Shown one piece after another: positions 35,501 to 47,550 of a stretch of DNA of 64,000 bases; position 1 is the stretch's first letter, and each line of letters begins with the position of its first letter. The notes beneath the pieces are model-generated. The model had not been told where the DNA came from, searched no databases, and saw only the letters and a list, made by a program, of their open reading frames with translations. Where the stretch lies: assembly GCF_030867145.1 (NCBI RefSeq), contig NC_134415.1, forward strand, positions 16,532,417 through 16,596,416, written 5' to 3'. The DNA is from Opisthocomus hoazin. Its lineage: Eukaryota > Chordata > Aves > Opisthocomiformes > Opisthocomidae. The translations under genes were made by a program, and so were the position numbers.

Positions 35501-38500
35501 TACTGCAGAACTAGATTTACACACATTTTAGCTAGAAAGACATTTGATATGAACAGACACTTTCGTGTTGGGATGCTATTCAGTGAAAAATTAGCAAATG
35601 TTAAAACTATTCAAAGTGAGCACTAACATTCCTTGGGAAAAAGCAGTCACAGCTGGACAGATCATTTCAATCCAAGAGACAAAACTGGCAGTCATGACAA
35701 ATATTCAGCTAGTCAGTGGCAACTGACACACTCAGATAAATTCCTAAGAGAAGTCCTAAACCTCTAAAAGCACCAGAGTGGCTGTCATGACCTATTAGCT
35801 CGCAGTGATGGTTTGAATCTGAGTTTTTCAGCAGAGGGGCTCCTGGCTTTGACACTCTTTCCTAAGTTCTCAAAAGGAAAGGTGACAGACCCTGTTAGTG
35901 TGTCACGGGCCTGATCTGGCCAGCAATTGAACTGCAGTGCTTTCCTTCAAAGTCCACAGCAGACTTAAAAACCACACCTCTGCCTCTAGAAGAGGCTACA
36001 GTATTGTTCTTTTAATAATGCCATCCACTTCGAAGAGTAGTTTGTACTTGCTGGGGACTCTGCTAACACCAAGCAGGCCAAGGGAGCTTTTAAGGAGCCA
36101 TTCAAGCAAAGAAGAGGTGAATTGCTGTGTGTCACAGAGGCTACTGCTCACTTCTGAGATCTGATTATTTGGTATTTACACAGCTTTTTCTATCAGAAGA
36201 CCTGACATTTACCTAGGGAAGCTAGGCGATGTGTCCAAAAGAGAAGCAGAATAACTAAGAATGAGTGAATGAGGAAAAGCAGCCATTTGCTGAAGGCTTC
36301 CCAGTGAGTGACAACGTCAGCTTGTGAGAGAGTAACAGCGTTCGAGAGAATGCCAAGGACTGGGCTACAGTCACCGCATTCACCTGCAGGAATAACCTCA
36401 CACAGCAGAAGAACTGGAAAATCTGGACCCTTCTGGGGCACCACCTCCACAGCTGGCGCAGGCTGTGTTTGCACACCAAGCTGTGAAAGATACTGAACCC
36501 CAACACCACACCACCCCCACCAACATTTACCATTTGAGCACTCAGGTACCAAAAAGAGAACATGTGTTGAAACAGACTTATCCTGTAATGACCTGCATCA
36601 ATAAATGATTTTACTATCTGGTGGGGAAAGAATGACATAAACCGAAGAAATGCAGGATGTCAGCCATGTCAGCTTTCCTTCAAGACCACTGAATCACCAG
36701 ATCTGTATTTTGACCCAGAGACTCCCAATGGAAGTCTTCAGGCTGCATGTTCTGTCCCAGCTGTGTCTGGGGCCTGTGATTGCTCTGCTCGTCTCACTCT
36801 CAAGCTGTAGGGCTGGGAAGATACCTCTGTGCCTCAGCAACTGAGCAGCCTCGCAGAACTTTGAAGTTTGCCCTGCCCCAAGCAAGAGCTTGCACTAGGG
36901 GGCCTCCAGAGGTCTTGTCCAAGCTATATTTTTCCATGAGAGGAGACTGTGACCTGACACAGCAGCCTCTGTTCCCTGTCCTTCCTTATGTGAAACAGGG
37001 AACCTGACAGAAGGGATGTGACCCCCTTCTTCTCCCATACCTGAGCACATGCCAGGAGTGTGCCTTTCACTTTGGAGAAAACAGAACACCGATCTGCTCA
37101 GCCCATCTCAGAAGAATTCCATCCAGAAGGAGCATTATGCACAATGTGCACTGTTGATAGTTCTTGAAGAGTTAAGTGGCAACCTCAGGTAGAAGGGAAG
37201 TTCTGCAGTAATGTTTTTGTCCTGACAAATTTGTTTCTTTCTACACTGACTTTCTCTTCCCCTCAAGTCATGCTTTGCCACACACTGGTTTCCATTAACT
37301 CTGAATCAAGGGGGATGGAGACGGTACTGCTAGCCAGCATGGAAAATTTCTACGTGACAATTTCAGCATCACCTCCAACCCCTATCTACTCACACTGCCA
37401 GGATCCATTCTGCACTGGATTTTTCCAAAGCACTCCATATTGATTTAGCTCTCCTCCCCCTGAAACCTGTGGCACCTCTATGGATTCCACTGGGACCAGA
37501 CCAAAGGCTGTGCCAAGCTCTTTTCAAAAAATCCCACCATGTGTGTTTAATGAGGAATGTCTCTGGCAGAAAAGTTTCAAGTACAGCTAAGCAGATTTTT
37601 TTTTCTTTCACATTAAAAGTTTAATTTCTGCCACTTCTCATTCCGGAGGTAACTGCCCAGAGGGGTGGGGTAGGACCTGTTCCAAAATCCCCAGCAGGAT
37701 ATAGTCTGTTTCTACCTAAAACAATTAAACTTTCCTGTCATCTAAATGGTCCCTGTCACTTTGTGAGTGGGCACCATTCTCAGGATCCACACCTCCCCCT
37801 CCTGCTGCAGGCAGCCATCGAGCTCAGCTCCGGCCATAGGGGCATTCCCCATCTTCTATTCCATTCGATACCCTTTTCCAGGGCCAGTCCTCACTGCAGT
37901 CCTGCTTCTGCTTTTCGCCTCCAGCACACCTGTCATTTGCTCATGACCCAAAGCCTCAGCATCCCGTGCACCCATTCCTTCCTGTTCATTGGCACTGGAC
38001 TCCACAAAGTAGTTTTCAATCTCTAAATACAGATTTGGCATGCAGTGAAACTGATAGCTACTATCCGGTACTTAGAAAAATCTTCCACTGATCATATTCG
38101 TCACAGCAATCTCTCAGTCACAGAAATAAAAGACACCATCACCAAGTCAACTTTGTATTCTTCACAGAGCTACCCAGAGAGATGTGAAGTGTGCATTTTC
38201 CTTCTCTTACCATAAGCCAGAAATTTCAAGCATGCTTTTAGCAATTAATGTATACTTCTTTGGCCTGCAGCTCAAACTGAGCTGAATAGCAAACATGGAA
38301 TAAGGAAGTTTCAAAAATAAAACAGGAAAGGGAAATCCTTTGATTTTCACAACAGTGAACTGAATGAACATGGAATTTTCATTCATGTTTGCTCATGCTT
38401 AGATGTAATTTTTTTTCCAAAAACTAAAGAAAAATAGAGAATTATTATTTTTAAATTCCCTTAAGCTGAAAAGAAAAAAAAAGGAATTACATTGACTATA

Positions 38501-39005
38501 TTACTCATTGCAATGTTAGGTCATTTCAGTACACTGAATATAAAACAAAGCAGATGATAGGGTGCTTTTGAGGGTTTCACTACTGACTGAAACAATACAT
38601 AGTGCATCCAGACATATACATTAATTTCACATCTGGTAATAGTTCTGTTATTGGGTTACTCCACCAGAAAGCAGCAATAACTATTTTTAGCTAAGCTGGC
38701 CCTTACTTCATCCAGTAAAATTTGGTTTATATTTGAGTATTTGCTAAAAACATTACATCTACCACATACTAGACCTAACAAAACACTTGCAAATGTGTAC
38801 CACAAGCAAGAGCTCCTTGCACAAGGTCTACCAGTCTCCAGGGCAGACCAAACAAAAAAATCTCTACAGCACCTCGCTCTCATCATGATTCTCTTACACT
38901 TCTAATGTCTCTGTTTCAGTTCTCTGCAATTTCCACTCTCTGTATAAGCGCAATTGACAGTATCTGCTAATATCACATATTAACATTTTCCCACCTAACT
39001 TTCAT

Positions 39006-39050
39006 GCAACTCCACTGACTTCAGTGACCCACACGGGGAGTTACTGTGCT
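39006..39050. repeat. Fragment of ancient palindromic amniote repeat (tentative)
   Basis: GCAACTCCACTGACTTCAGTG followed within 15 nt by GGGGAGTTACTG has the CCACTGACTTCAGTGG centre and matching GTAACTCC/GGAGTTAC arms typical of the old palindromic repeats. One arm is disrupted. Family name not known to me with certainty. Confidence 0.35.
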
Positions 39051-42000
39051 CCCCATACATACAGAACCACAGCAAACTTCTAACACTTCAAAATTTTAAA
39101 AAGTAAAACAATTAAAAACTGTGAGGAATGAAGTGTTTAAAACCTTTTGAAAGAGATCTAGCAACACTGGAGAACTTTGCTAATTATAAACTTTTTTTTA
39201 TGTTTCAAAACAAGTAGCATTGCACTGAACCCTCCCAAATCCCCTGTTGGCAACATGAAACATGAATTAAAATGTACTTGTAATTAAAGGGCAAACAGTA
39301 AGAGTCAAACCAAACTTTTGAAACTCTGGGGTTTTGGGTTTAAGTTACCTTTGTGCAAAGCATTTTATTGTAGGATCATATATGGGATTAAGTATCAGTA
39401 GTTTGCAAAATTTATTAATTTTATAATTAATAAATGTTAATAAAAGTTAATAGAATTCTCCCATTGCACCACCAGCAGAAGATATTAATCCAGCACCAGC
39501 TATTCAAAAACCAGACAGAAATATAAGCAAATATAATAAAGACTTGGAGATACAGTAGGAGAGATTAAGTCCTTATAATTTTGGGGGGCTGAAAACTGCA
39601 GAAAGAGCTCCGGGGAAGCCTGCCATTCAAGGGTTTTAACAGCAAAGATACTTTTTCTCCTTCCTTTGACACTAGAGGTCAGCGCAGCATTTGAAGTGCC
39701 ACACTGGCCACGTTTAAGGACTGATCAGAAAATCCCCAGCGCTTAGAGGGAAACAGTCGTCTTAAGAAACAGCTCCAAGAAGACAGAATCTGTGTTTCTT
39801 CAATGGGAGAAATGCGAAATGTGAAGCCTCAGAAAAAGAAGAACGCGGCAGCAACTGAAAAGCCTGAACCCAAAATCAGAGTAAAAGCATACTCTAAGTT
39901 TAAATGTTCCGGCAGAGCAACTAGAGTCTAACAACGGCTATTTTTAACACACCCACTAGCCTAAAGTAAAAGTTGTCACCTAAAATGCCCAGCTGACTAA
40001 CACTCCAAGGACTCTTCCTGGTGCATGAGAAATAAACTACTGAATCTCCCGGCACAACAAAATTCCTACCCCAGGCTGTAAGCAGCTGGTCTAGCTCATG
40101 TAAAGCTAGCGCATACATGCAGGTCAAGGAGACAGGGAAAGCATTAACCACACTGGAACAATTCCTAGGAATGCAGGGGGGAAAAAAAACAACACAGAAA
40201 CAGACACTCATCTCCCCAATGCAACAAAACAGATATCCACTGTGTGATCCTCGTCCCTTTGAAGTCACTGGCAAAACCTCGTGGTTAGGGAATCTCACAG
40301 TGTACGTTGCTATTCCTGTCCCCTGAGGCCTCTCAAAGGCCTGATTTTACTGTCAGCGAGGAAGTGACACGCTATCACAGCACCTGACAGGAACCCTGAA
40401 GGAGCAACTCTTCCTTTTAGAAGTAGAGATTGCGGCAGTCAACTGCTCTCAAGACAGGTGCAGGCAACAGAGATTTGGCACTGAAGAGATGTCACCTTGC
40501 AGCAAGGCACATCAGTCACCTCCCCTTCCATATATCAGAAAAGGGATCCGTGTTCCAGTGTGATTTATGGTGTTCAATTCACTGCTCCAGGAGAAGAGCA
40601 CGTTTGTTAGTATGACCCAGACTCCAACAGAGGACTGTGTAGCTATACCCCAAAAAGCCGTTTAGTACAGACTGCCCTACCTCAAATGGCAGCAAAGGGG
40701 CTTGGACTGTGTCTGCAACAAGCTGACACAACAGCATTTAGCACAACTTAACCTGCCTCCCATGTTCTGGCAGATACAGGAAAGCAACATCTTGAAATTC
40801 AGAAATGTTTGGTCAGCAAATGGAAGCCCCTTGGAACAGTGGCAAAGGAAACTACAGGACAACAAATTCACAGTGATACATGGAGAAAGTCACTCATCTT
40901 GGTCAATGAATTACAGCAAGGGGAAACTAGCGTAAATGAGACTAATTCCGTCAGCCTAGCAAAAAGCAGATGGATTTTAGCCATTTTTAAATATTTTCTT
41001 TCCTAAGCTACAGGTGGCTACAAGGGATAAGTAAAATGGTGTGTACCCCTCTTCTAGCAACTCTGAAAAATTTAACAGATTCCTGTAGGGAAATCTTTTT
41101 GCTAGAGATGCATTACATGTAAAACACATTATTGCTCTTTTATTAGTACATTATACACAAAGGAGGAAACAATTTGTCACTGCTATATGTTTTCTCACTT
41201 TTTTCCTTGGAAACTTCAATTCTAAAAAGACACACATTAAAATAAAAACAAGAGTAGTAAAGTGGCCTTTGGAGATCAAACATTTAAAGGCTGAAGTACA
41301 GGACTGGGATGCCTGAGGTCTTCTACCCATTACCAACACCTTTGAGCCATAGCGCATGGGAGTGAAACATGGGCACCTTGTTGTGCCAAGCGCTGTAAGA
41401 AAGCCTTTCTTTCAACAGAAGTAGAAAATGAGGAAATAAGATGGATAGAGGTAGAAGGAAATAATGAGATAATGCTAGTAATAGTGAGAGCAGCTGCCCA
41501 CCCTGTACGAATAAGGATGCAATCAGGAATGCAGACTTCTGACGTGGCATCCTGAGCAGCCAGGAGAGCAAAGAATCCACCCACAAAGATGGGCAGCAGA
41601 AGAAGAACTTGCGGGAGATAATTTCTGACAGTTCAAGAAAGCGTTGAAATTTTAAGTAGCCCCTTTTACCTCCCTGGAACAAAACACCACCTGCCGCCCT
41701 GCAGCAACACTGTTGGACATTTTTGGAGGAAGGTGGGACAAAGAAGAGTTTTGCAGAACAGTGAGGTAGTGTTGCAGTTGTTTATAGCAGCTTCTCACAA
41801 GTCTGTGAGAAAACACAAGGATGCTGGCATGAAAATTTTACAAGTGGGAACGTAAGATAAAAGAGTGAGCTGGCTGTAAGCAAAGATCAACTCTGCTAGA
41901 TTAAATTATGCACACCCTAAGCAGAAGTAGAAAGCAAAGAACCTTGAACACAAAGATGTGACTGAAAAGGGAATAGGAGACAAGTAAAATACAAGGGAAG

Positions 42001-42726
42001 GAAAAGATGAAAAGCAGAAACAACCAACAGAATAAGCTTTCCAGATAAAAGTGTTACTTCCTGTGAGACCTTTGGCAAGTTACTCTATTTCCTCATCAAT
42101 ACCATGGAAAAAATGTTTCCTGTTATCTCCACCTCCCTAAAACTCCTGGTATGTGTACAGAAATCAGTCACAGGGAAGATATGGCGATGTACAGAAGACT
42201 TGGACTGTAAGAACTTCAACATTTTGTAAATGAAGCTTTAGCTTTAATCTTCAACTACTATGCTGCCATCAGGGTTAATGCACGTTCTTTGTTTAAGCTA
42301 CAGAGAAAAAATACACATTGTGATTTGGCAAGAAAGAAGGTGAAAAACAAATTAGATTTCTATTCATGTTCTGCCTTCATTGCCACACAACCAATCTAAA
42401 AGACACACAGATAGTTTATGGCATGAGTGATTACAGACCACAACCGCGCTAACCTCATGAAGCCACAAACACACAGGGTAGACAACCAGCACATTATCTT
42501 CTACATGTATGTTGACTCACAGCTTGAGTTTGACCTGCAGTTTTCCCTGACTTCTTTTATTAAGATAGCAATGAACTGTTCTTCAGCTTGCCCCATAGCT
42601 GCAAGGGGCAGATTTGTTGGGATATTTCCGTGTTTTGATGATTTGCTTGAGTGGCAGAGGGGAGGAAAACAATGCATTTTCTATGCAGTGAACATAAGCT
42701 ACAATTAGAAAGGCCCTTAAACTCAC

Positions 42727-42862
42727 AGCTCCTCAGCTGCTATAAACTGGCACAGATCCATTAAAACCTATTGGCCAGATTCCCCAGACAGCTCAAATCA
42801 GTGTTGCTCCACTGAAGTTGATGAAGCAACACCAATTTTAGAAGCTTGGGATCTGGCCCACA
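42727..42862. repeat. Ancient palindromic (MITE-like) amniote repeat
   Basis: From about 42,770 (GGCCAGAT) to 42,860 (ATCTGGCCC) the sequence is an imperfect inverted repeat: the left arm GGCCAGATTCCC...CAGTGTTGCTCCA pairs with the right arm TGAAGCAACACCA...GGGATCTGGCC around a CTGAAGTTGA centre. The preceding 40 nt (CTCAGCTGCTATAAACTGGCACAG) look like half of a second copy. Elements of this shape are abundant in turtles and crocodilians and survive as scraps in birds. The arms are diverged, so the insertion is old. Confidence 0.6.
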
Positions 42863-43224
42863 GCCTGCACTGCAGTCCAGAAAGACCATCTGTGTTTAAC
42901 AGGATCAGAAATCAAAAGCAAAGTCTGTGTCCTCATAATTTACTCAGTACTACTAGGACAAGTGATTTCCATGGTGTTAAGTCAGGTAGACTAAACAAGA
43001 GCTATACGAGATAAAAAAACCATTTATTGTTTCTTCCTCAGTATAGCTTTACCAGGGAAAGTTATGTAATTTCTTGCAATATATTATAACATATTATATG
43101 AGGCAATGAAACGTGACAGCAAGAAGACCACTGAGGAAAGAAGAGGGGCAGGAATAACACTATAAAGAATTCAAGCTATTTAATGAATTATGGGCATGAC
43201 AAACTAGAGTGCGCTGCCCTGCTA

Positions 43225-43290
43225 ATGCTGACTTTATGTCAAACCCATTCCCACTGATGTCAGTGGAAAGAGTAGCGTAAGACAATGCTG
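43225..43290. repeat. Fragment of ancient palindromic amniote repeat (tentative)
   Basis: CCCATTCCCACTGATGTCAGTGG forms a perfect 8-bp dyad (CCACTGAT-GTCAGTGG type) flanked by TTATGTCAAA and AGTAGCGTAAGACA. This fits the same old palindromic repeat class as the element at 42.8 kb, only 0.4 kb away. Confidence 0.35.
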
Positions 43291-45293
43291 CTTAGCAGCA
43301 CAAGGGAAGGGCAGCATAAAAGCAGAGGAGAAGCCTCAGGTAGTTCAGCTTTTTATTTTGGAATTTGCTCTGAAAAGCCTGCATATTCAAATTTCATGGG
43401 AATTTGGATACCACTTTTACCATTCAACTTACGAAAAGCCAGATGCAGAGCTAGAACTAACTCAGTAATCAGCACTGGCGGGGGGACACACTGTATCAAA
43501 GCATCTAGATTCATGTTTTGTGACTCATTGGTAGAAATCAAAATTATTTCTGCAAAGCCTCTTTGAGGTGTCCAGCAAAAAGCAGTGGTTTTGTCATGCT
43601 GCCATGGGATAGCTCACTCTAAGTTTTCTGTGGTGAAGAATTCACAATTCTCTTTACACAAACAAGCTGTGCACAGGAACTCACTGAAAAGAAAGAGTTT
43701 TCTTACATCCTTCACACATGCATACACGCATACATTTTCAGGGCACAGAGTGTAAATGAACTGTTAAGACTAGATGCTTTGAATTCCAGGGGACCAAAAA
43801 CATCCCCACGAGTTCTGGGCACCACAGTGTTACTCTGCATCTGCTCATGCAGCCATTGTTTGTCCTAGAGGTTAATGCATAAGACAGGGTAAAAATGGGG
43901 CTGTCAGAGAAAACACATCTCTTCTGCTTTGACATCATAGAAAAATTTAACTGCACCTTACAAGCACCTGCCCTCAGCAACTCTTTTTCACCCTGCTCCT
44001 AGCTCTCTTGTGGCTCTACCAGCTGCCTGATCGATTCCCAAAGGAAACTATAAAGTGGAAACTCTGATGACCTCTCTCAAGATGGAGTTTTGCCTCAAGA
44101 CTGCAAGGGTAAAGGAGGAGTGAAAAAGTTTGCACACTGGGTGAGAATTTCTTCCAGTTTGCAAAGTTGGAATGACAGCGCGGAGAAATCCTGCTTTAAC
44201 CTTGTATTCTGTTTTTAATGTTCGGAGATGTTTTGAATGACATTGAGAAAAGATGTGTGTGTTTGAAAGAAAGGCTACCAGCAAAATCAGTACACTCAGG
44301 CTCCAGCAGCCAGGCTCCACCGGCACTGTGCTGACACAAGGCAAGCAGCTATTCAACACTAAAGCCTCTCTCGGGCTCTGGCAGTGCTTGGTGCTAACTG
44401 CACCACAGTGCACAGAGAATGTGTGATGCAAAGTCAAGTCTGTAACCACTAGCAATTCATCGAGCAGATTTAAGATTTAAAGTAAACTACATTTGAATAA
44501 AGGTATGCACAAGTGAAATACTGCTAAGCAGCTTTACATTTCAGTGCTGTTACACTGTGGCGATCAACTTTGTGAAACACGGTTAATTAGGCCTATTCCA
44601 CAGCTGTTCTGCAATAATGAATTCAATCACCTTTTACACATTGCAAGTCCTTCAGCCTTGGTCTAAGGTCTGAAAAAGCCAGAAAAGACTGCAGCTTGCT
44701 TTCAGTCATCTCCATGACAGAATCTTCTCAGCTAAAACTGGTCCCATGCTTCAGCTGAAGTCAGTATTTGATTGACTGTTCACTACAAAGAATTATATTC
44801 CTCATCAAATGTGTAGTACATGATCTGCACAGAGCGACATCTTCCTAAGACTTTAAACCTGCCTGCTAATTACCAATATTAACACAAGAAAAAAATATCA
44901 TCAATATTGTAACTTTCAGGTCCTTCTATAAATTAAATTATTGATTTTGAGAGGAGTTTCACTGGAAGCACTCCATTTTGCTTTAACTTTATAAAAAGTA
45001 CTTTCAAGGAAAACCTTGGTCTTGAATTATTATTAATTTTCAAGAAATTAGCAAAAATGTTGATTCACCCACCACTTGTATGTCTCTTCTTTTTTCATGA
45101 ACAATCACATTCTTCTCATGAGAAACAGGATCTTTGCAAAATTCTCAACAAGGCAAGCACTTTCATGAAGATGCTCTTGATTTTTATATGAACTGCTCTG
45201 GCATCATCTAGTCTACCTAAAGCTAACACAGATTTGCAAATTCATACATAAAACACCATATTACCTAACAGTCCTGATCATTGCCTACATAAT

Positions 45294-45354
45294 TGGGGTT
45301 GGACTAGATGACCTTTAAAAGTCCCTTCCAACCCAAATAATACTACGATTCTAT
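45294..45354 (+). mobile_element. CR1 3'-tail remnant
   Basis: GGGGTTGGACTAGATGACCT, then GTCCCTTCCAACCC and a degenerate ATTCTATAA end, is the last 60 bp of a CR1 in + orientation. Nothing upstream of it can be aligned to CR1. Confidence 0.85.
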
Positions 45355-47414
45355 AACATGACTGAAACAAAAGGTTTAAAGTTTTCCAAATTCCTCAGAT
45401 GCCACAGGTCCTTAACTCTCACCACTTTCAGCAGGACTTGTATATGTCTCTTTCACATACAAATCTTAAACAGAAGAAAAATTATTTGTCCACATAGCAA
45501 CATCTATCTTTTAAGTCTTTCCCTTCCCACTACAATAATCACCAATCCCAAACTATGCATTACAGTCTTAACTATTCAATAAGCACGCTGCTATTCTAAC
45601 ATGAAACTACCACTGTAAAGACCAGCAGAAAGCTTTTTTACAGAAATTTACCTTGTTTGTATAAATTCAAGGAAAGGCGTGTACCTCAGACAGCAGAAAA
45701 AGTGGAAATAGGGAGAAGAGATAAAAAGTCAGGTAAGTACACTACTATATTATCATCTTAATTGAGTATAATGTGAAAAAGGTTAATTTCTTTTCTTTTT
45801 TTCTTTTTTTTTTTAAGCTTAACAGGGTCTTGGAAGCTTGGTGTGTATTTTTAAAACGCCTAAGTTGAAAATAATTAAAATTTGAAAGCTTCTGATCAAA
45901 AAACTGACCCAAAGCCCGTCAAAATAATTCACTCTAAGTCATAAAACATATTTGATGATTTTGACATAGCTGTTATTAAAGAGCTATAGCTGCACAGCCA
46001 TCCTCCTTGAAGACATTCAAGATAATTCTGTTTCCCTGTGTGTAAATGTATTTAGTTTGCTTAAATGCTTTCAACCTCTTAGTCTCTGGCTTGAGGCTGC
46101 ATGGTGTTCCATTGAGGAAGAAAGCACTCAGATAAAATGATGTTTCATAGACTTTAAACATCATTCTTAAGCATGCAAGTTCTGGACATCCTATAATATA
46201 TTTTGCCATCCCAAATCATGTTAGCCATCTTCGTCCTCTTTTCTAAGCCAAAGAAAATCTTTGTTCCAACTTTCCAGTCTCAAACAATTTCAAAGATTTA
46301 ATCAAAATTAAATACTTAAAGGAAGTGATAATTACTCAAGAGACTAAGGTCAAAAGGCCTAGTGCTACTGTGTCTCCTCATTTTTCTGTAGAGTACAAAA
46401 GATGACATCCCAGCATGTTTTTGAACAAGTGTGTTCCTCACACAAGGGAACTGTGTCTGCAGAGCAATCTTTTACTTCTATTGGTGGGGGAGGGCAAAAA
46501 ACCCTAAGATCTTTCCTTTGTTTAAATGCATTTCCTGCCCTCCTTACTGCTATAGACTCTGTTGTGGCAGGCCTATTTATAGTCCAAAGAAAGGAAAAAG
46601 CACCACTGGAGGCAGGAAAACTAAGTTGGGAAAGAATAGAAGGAAGTGTGGCTGCCATTTAGCCAAACAATCTAGAACTAATTGAGCTCAAAAGAGCCCC
46701 AGCCTCAGTGAAGCTGCTGAGAGAGAACAGAGCACAATCCTGCTTCTCTCTCTAGGGCCCTGCCAGGGCTCCTGAGCGTGAGAGTCATGGACAGGACACC
46801 GCTGGGCAGCAAATAATCTCAGCTTCTCAACACTGTCAGAAGAAATCTTTCAAAAAAGGAGTGTGCTGAAAGTTAGATACCTATCAAATTCAGGTAAGTG
46901 TCTCCTTCTGGCATTTCTGCTTGCTGCATTCTCCATGTCTTTTCAGATGTGGCCAGACTGGTAAAGGAAAACAGAATGAGCTTTGGAAGCAACTGTATCT
47001 GATTTTTAGATAAACGTTTGGCAGGATGTCTGAATTCAGTTATCGATTCTTCAGAACTTTCCTTAATCAAAAGAAGCCTTTGCTCTATATCCATAAGATA
47101 ACTTTGCTGTTTTCCTCACCTGTGCCATCTTCATCTTACAATCTGCGACTCAGTACTAAAGAAATGTTTATTGTAACTATAGGCCCGAAAGAAGAATAAT
47201 GAAGTCAACTCTGCATTAGGCTAAATATATAAATTTAGAGACAGAGAGGGAGGGAGAAAAATATGTAATATATATTTAAACAAGATGTGTTTATTTAGAC
47301 TACATAAGCATATCAAAATGTATATAGTTTATAATTAAAGTTTTGTGCGAATTTAGTCTTATACTCTTCAGGTATATTTGAAGGTAGGAAGTTAGCCAAA
47401 ATTAAAGCACCTGA

Positions 47415-47510
47415 AAGTTTCTATAGTTTTAGTTTATAGTTTTAGGGTTTTTTGGTTTTAGGTAGGTTTTTTTTAGTTTCAATAGCTTTAGTTTATAGTT
47501 ATTATTATGG
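47415..47510. repeat. TTTAG-rich imperfect low-complexity repeat
   Basis: The motif TTAGTTTATAGTT occurs at 47,429-47,441 and again at 47,488-47,500, with TTTAGG/TTTTAGG variants between. It adjoins the GT microsatellite. Confidence 0.6.
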
Positions 47511-47517
47511 CAGGTAA

Positions 47518-47520
<3 letters not shown>

Positions 47521-47549
<29 letters not shown>
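47521..47549. repeat. (GT)n microsatellite, 14.5 units
   Basis: An uninterrupted GT run of 29 bases, followed by a CACATACATA stretch and a TATATA-rich patch up to about 47,592. It is the longest clean dinucleotide run in the window and likely polymorphic. Confidence 0.97.

Positions 47550-47550
<1 letters not shown>

Larger units (their letters stand above)
32531..45293. other. Intergenic region, left part: no gene recognised
   Basis: This is the start of the gene-free interval after LTBP1. The open frames here are short, unrelated to families I know, and compatible with chance. It holds the palindromic repeat remnants at about 39,006, 42,727 and 43,225 and otherwise looks like unique DNA. 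Conserved enhancers would not be visible without alignment. Confidence 0.65.
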
